Assembly (NCBI GenBank): GCA_007123785.1
Contig: SLGL01000485.1
Span: 1-10,312 of the forward strand
Reading direction: 5' to 3'
DNA: 10,312 nucleotides
From: Balneolaceae bacterium
GTDB lineage: Bacteria > Bacteroidota > Rhodothermia > Balneolales > Balneolaceae
Position 1 is the stretch's first letter. Each line of letters opens with the position of its first letter. Positions 8,015-10,312 of the stretch are shown piece after piece. The translations under genes were made by a program, and so were the position numbers. The notes beneath the pieces were generated by a model. That model worked only from the letters and a program-made list of their open reading frames with translations, made no database searches and had not been told where the DNA came from.

Positions 8015-9589
8015 ATGAAATTCCATAAAAATGAGATGTATTCTCCGTCGGGTAATTTTCTGAACAGATCGGTATTGTGGGTGGCTTTACTGGCCATCAT
8101 GATTGGATGCAACTCAGAAACTGAAAGCACCAGCAATGTAGTTCCCTGCCAGGATGGACAGATGAACATTGTTCTCTACGTGAGTGATGATCATAGCCAG
8201 GATACCGGTGCGTATGGAAATCCCGTAATTCAAACTCCCAGTCTCGATGAACTTGCCGAAGAAGGCGTGTTGTTTACCCATGCATTTGCCACAACGGCGA
8301 GCTGCAGCGCCAGCCGCTCTGTTATTTTATCTGGACTACAAAACCACCGGACCGGGCAGTACGGACATGAGCACGATTACTCGCATTTCTACTCATTTGA
8401 TCACATCCGAAGTGTATCCAACCTGCTTTCCGAAGTTGGATACCGAACTGCACGATCAGGGAAGTATCATGTTGCCCCCGAAGAAGTTTACCTGTTTGAC
8501 GAAGCTCTGCCCGGGAGCCAGCGGAATCCGGTTGAGCTGGCTGAAGGAGCCAGAGATTTTATTTCGGCCGGAAGTGATCAGCCCTTCTTTCTATTGATGG
8601 CCACATCCGATCCGCACCGGGGCGGCGGGCGAGCAGAGGAACGGCCCTATGAACCGGACCGATTCGGTAATACTCCCGGCGGCCATGAAGGTGTGGATGA
8701 AGTTGAGTACGATCCGGTGGATGTGATCGTGCCGGAGTGGCTGCCCGATAACGAAGCCACCCGGCAGGAGTTAGCCCAGTACTATCAGTCGGTTTCGAGG
8801 CTGGACCAGGGTTTTGGGAGGCTCATAGATATTCTGAAATCGTCCGGCCAATACGATAACACAGTTATTATTTACATGTCCGATCACGGAATGGCTTTTC
8901 CGGGAGCAAAAACCACTGTGTATGAACCTGGTTTGTTATCTCCGCTTATTGTACGCGATCCATGTATCGAAGCGCAGGGACATGAAAACAATGCACTGGT
9001 AAGCTGGACAGACATCACCCCTACTATTCTCGACTATGCCGGAGCGGAAGAACCCACCTACTCCCGTCACATCGGGCAGGCTGTAATTCGCGATCAGTTT
9101 CCCGAAATGCACGGACTGCACGGCCGGTCATTCAGGCCTATTCTGGAAGAAACGCATCCTGAGGGCTGGGACAGGGTCTATGCATCCCACACATTTCATG
9201 AAATTCACATGTACTACCCGATGCGTGTGATTCGCGACCGGGATTATAAACTGATCTGGAACAAGGCTCACGGCCTCCCCTATCCGAATGCTTCGGATCT
9301 GCAGACCTCATCCACCTGGCAGTATATGCTCGAACAGGGGCCTGATGCGATGTTTGGCGTTCGCACCGTTCGCGATTATATCCATCGCCCCGAGTTTGAA
9401 CTTTTCGACATGAGGGAAGATCCCTTCGAATCCAACAACCTTGCCGAAGATCCTGACTATGCTGAGTTACTGGAGGAGTATATCTCTGAACTCAGGGAGT
9501 TTCAGCGGAGAACATCAGACCCCTGGTACATACACTGGGTATACCGGGACGAAACCCCGGTAGTTTATGAAGATGTGGAAGAATTTTAA
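8015..9589 (+). CDS. Lipoprotein sulfatase of formylglycine type, sulfamidase (heparan N-sulfatase)-like
   Basis: Hydrolase of sulfate esters or N-sulfates in the family S1 fold. The maturation motif is C97-S-A-S-R101, in which Cys97 would become formylglycine. Other active-site candidates are Asp58-Asp59 (VSDDH), Lys150 and His152 (GKYHV), His201 (SDPHRGG), Asp290-His291 (MSDHG) and Lys299 (GAKTT). Several stretches match the layout I remember for human sulfamidase SGSH: HDYSHFYSFDHIRSV, YDPVDVIVPEWLPDNEATR, SRLDQGFG, HEIHMYYPMRVIRDR, and a C-terminus with ELFDMREDPFESNNLAEDP. Human SGSH has Asp-Asn where this protein has Asp-His. A lipoprotein signal ends IMIGC (Cys32). The ATG at 8036 (residue 8) would give a more usual 25-residue signal; neither start has a clear ribosome-binding site. 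The substrate could be N-sulfated glycosaminoglycan, but related bacterial enzymes may act on algal sulfated glycans. No maturase gene is in the window. Confidence 0.94.
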   Translation: MKFHKNEMYSPSGNFLNRSVLWVALLAIMIGCNSETESTSNVVPCQDGQMNIVLYVSDDHSQDTGAYGNPVIQTPSLDELAEEGVLFTHAFATTASCSASRSVILSGLQNHRTGQYGHEHDYSHFYSFDHIRSVSNLLSEVGYRTARSGKYHVAPEEVYLFDEALPGSQRNPVELAEGARDFISAGSDQPFFLLMATSDPHRGGGRAEERPYEPDRFGNTPGGHEGVDEVEYDPVDVIVPEWLPDNEATRQELAQYYQSVSRLDQGFGRLIDILKSSGQYDNTVIIYMSDHGMAFPGAKTTVYEPGLLSPLIVRDPCIEAQGHENNALVSWTDITPTILDYAGAEEPTYSRHIGQAVIRDQFPEMHGLHGRSFRPILEETHPEGWDRVYASHTFHEIHMYYPMRVIRDRDYKLIWNKAHGLPYPNASDLQTSSTWQYMLEQGPDAMFGVRTVRDYIHRPEFELFDMREDPFESNNLAEDPDYAELLEEYISELREFQRRTSDPWYIHWVYRDETPVVYEDVEEF

Positions 9590-9629
9590 AAAACAATAAT
9601 CTTACACTTTAAGGTAGATTTTCGTATCA

Positions 9630-9650
9630 CGGAAAAAGTTCGGTTTTCCC
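9630..9650 (+). other. Short stem-loop after the sulfatase gene
   Basis: GGAAAA (9631-9636) and TTTTCC (9644-9649) form a 6-bp stem around a 7-base loop, about 40 bases after the sulfatase stop. No T-run follows on the + strand, so it is not a standard intrinsic terminator. It may protect the 3' end of the mRNA or be chance. Confidence 0.3.
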
Positions 9651-9658
9651 GATGAATC

Positions 9659-9695
9659 GTCAGGTTGAGCGCAACGAAGTGAAGTCGAAACCTGC
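9659..9695. repeat. Small interspersed palindromic repeat (REP-like)
   Basis: CAGGTT (9661-9666) and AACCTG (9689-9694) bound a core that reads gagcg...gaagtcga, including a tandem GAAGT pair at 9676-9685. The pattern GGTTGAGCG...AGTCGAAACC resembles, from memory, short intergenic repeats scattered through many Bacteroidota genomes. The palindrome is visible directly; that it is genome-wide is inferred, since one window cannot show copy number. It ends only four bases before the TTAA-flanked element. Confidence 0.5.
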
Positions 9696-9698
9696 TTG

Positions 9699-9931
9699 TT
9701 AACCCGCATTTCTCACCAAGAAATTTGGCTGTGGGCAAGGCGTCACGAAAATGGTGGCGGAAACGTACCTGAGTACGTTGAGCAAACTATTTTTGGGACA
9801 ACGCAGTACACGGCTAAATTTCGCAGCGTTTGAAAGGGTGTTTTAAAAAAAAGTTAATATTGAATTCTAAGGTGATAACAATAAGGTATCTATCATTTTC
9901 AATTAATTTTAGTGTGAGATATGCGGGTTAA
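9699..9931. mobile_element. MITE-like element: TTAA-flanked, 14-bp terminal inverted repeats
   Basis: CCCGCATTTCTCAC (9703-9716) is matched in inverted orientation by GTGAGATATGCGGG (9914-9927), 13 of 14 positions. TTAA lies immediately outside both ends (9699-9702 and 9928-9931), so a 225-bp element flanked by a TTAA duplication is the simplest reading. Similarity stops sharply beyond TTAA on both sides. No transposase reading frame is recognisable inside, so any movement would rely on an enzyme supplied in trans. Ends starting CC with TTAA targets recall piggyBac and its bacterial relatives of the IS1380 family; that link is my inference. Because TTAA is its own reverse complement, it could be part of the inverted repeat instead of a target duplication. 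The interior is a large hairpin on the left and an AT-rich stretch on the right. Confidence 0.6.
9720..9822 (+). repeat. Long imperfect hairpin inside the MITE-like element
   Basis: Four nested paired blocks share one axis: 9720-9733 with 9809-9822 (14 pairs), 9740-9743 with 9801-9804 (4 pairs), 9748-9755 with 9786-9793 (8 pairs), and the perfect centre AACGTAC-CTGA-GTACGTT (9762-9779, 7 pairs with a 4-base loop). Within these blocks there are three non-Watson-Crick positions, 9727/9815, 9730/9812 and 9753/9788, and each is G.T or T.G on the + strand. The complementary strand would have A.C mismatches there, so a + strand RNA would fold better. Function unknown: structured RNA, transposition substrate or transcription barrier are all possible. 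Confidence 0.65.
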
Positions 9932-10087
9932 GTGATACAACACCTTAAATTTCTGGCCCTTTTGGAGCCTGTCCGCCTCCCGGCTGATCATGTCAAAAGA
10001 ACATAATAATCGTAGTAGCCATTAATATTCAGTTTTAATTCAATTCAAAAAATTGTAATTCCTCACTTGTAAAACACTCAAATCATC
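9932..10087. other. Gene-free stretch before the EEP-fold lipoprotein
   Basis: It is mostly AT-rich and should hold the promoter of the next gene, but I find no clear match to the Bacteroidota -33 TTG / -7 TAnnTTTG pattern. A GC-rich patch at about 9955-9996 stands out, with a small possible hairpin (GGCCC-TTTT-GG-a-GCC). No other structure is supportable. Confidence 0.4.
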
Positions 10088-10312
10088 ATGACAATAAACG
10101 TTCAATTCAGTTTACGAAGCACAATTAGCTGCCTGCTTTTTATTTTTTTAATCTCATGCGGAAACAATGAACAAGCTCAGCCGGAAACGGAGCGGGATGA
10201 TCAGCCAACACTAACCGTAATGAGTTACAATATTCAGCACGGGCGTGGAATGGACGGGGATATTAATCTGGAGCGGATTGCACAGGTGATTCTGGATGAA
10301 GGTGCCGATATC
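10088..10312 (+). CDS. Endonuclease/exonuclease/phosphatase-fold lipoprotein, 3'-partial
   Basis: The frame opens at ATG 10088 and is still open after 75 codons at the right edge. It encodes a lipoprotein signal ending FLISC (Cys24), a short polar linker rich in Glu and Asp, then the start of an EEP-family domain. That domain begins LTVMSYNIQHGRGMDGDI (42-59), where Asn48 would be a metal/active-site residue, followed by NLERIAQVILDEGADI, the helix that normally precedes the catalytic QE motif just beyond the window. Family members hydrolyse phosphodiesters or phosphomonoesters of DNA, inositol phosphates or sphingomyelin. The export signal here argues for an extracytoplasmic, non-DNA-repair role. 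No good ribosome-binding site is seen. It is separated from the sulfatase by 498 bases with a mobile-like element, so it is probably a separate transcript. Confidence 0.85.
   Translation, partial: MTINVQFSLRSTISCLLFIFLISCGNNEQAQPETERDDQPTLTVMSYNIQHGRGMDGDINLERIAQVILDEGADI

Noticed and set aside
8247..8597. Second + strand frame of 116 codons inside the sulfatase gene.
   Set aside because: Out of frame with the sulfatase across its catalytic motif region; its open state reflects the GC-rich codon use there.
9661..9694. CRISPR repeat or toxin-antitoxin operator at the CAGGTT...AACCTG palindrome.
   Set aside because: Only one copy is present in the window and no cas or antitoxin gene is nearby.

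Overview
The window looks like a chromosomal nutrient-uptake locus from a Bacteroidota-type bacterium (FCB group). A marine or saline lineage such as Balneolota is my best guess. The basis is the FecR / STN-containing SusC / SusD gene order, the SusD C-terminal signature, several lipoprotein signals and A-rich, weak ribosome-binding sites. The taxonomic level below the group is inferred from general resemblance only.

Layout, all genes on the + strand. 1-860: a FecR-type anti-sigma/sigma regulator whose N-terminus probably lies before the window. 922-4593: a full-length SusC-type TonB-dependent transporter that carries an STN signalling domain. 4608-6395: its SusD-type surface lipoprotein. A strong intrinsic terminator at 6429-6463 closes this block. 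6531-7907: an exported type I phosphodiesterase/nucleotide pyrophosphatase. 8015-9589: a lipoprotein sulfatase resembling heparan N-sulfatase (sulfamidase). 9590-10087: a 498-base gene-free stretch. 10088 to the window edge: the N-terminal 75 codons of a lipoprotein of the endonuclease/exonuclease/phosphatase fold.

How the genes may work together: SusC and SusD bind a ligand at the surface and import it. The STN domain of SusC would contact FecR in the periplasm, and FecR would control an ECF sigma factor (probably encoded just upstream, outside the window) that switches on the operon. The exported phosphodiesterase, sulfatase and EEP-fold protein could remove phosphate or sulfate groups from the ligand. 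No glycoside hydrolase or polysaccharide lyase is visible, so the substrate is unknown. The enzyme genes are clearly more GC-rich than susC/susD and lie beyond the terminator, so their membership of one functional unit is an inference.

The least ordinary part is the intergenic stretch. It holds a small interspersed-type palindrome (9659-9695). Four bases further on lies a 225-bp element with 14-bp terminal inverted repeats (13 of 14 matching) flanked on both sides by TTAA (9699-9931), which looks like a MITE. Inside it is a ~103-base imperfect hairpin whose three paired-block mismatches are all G.U-compatible on the + strand only.
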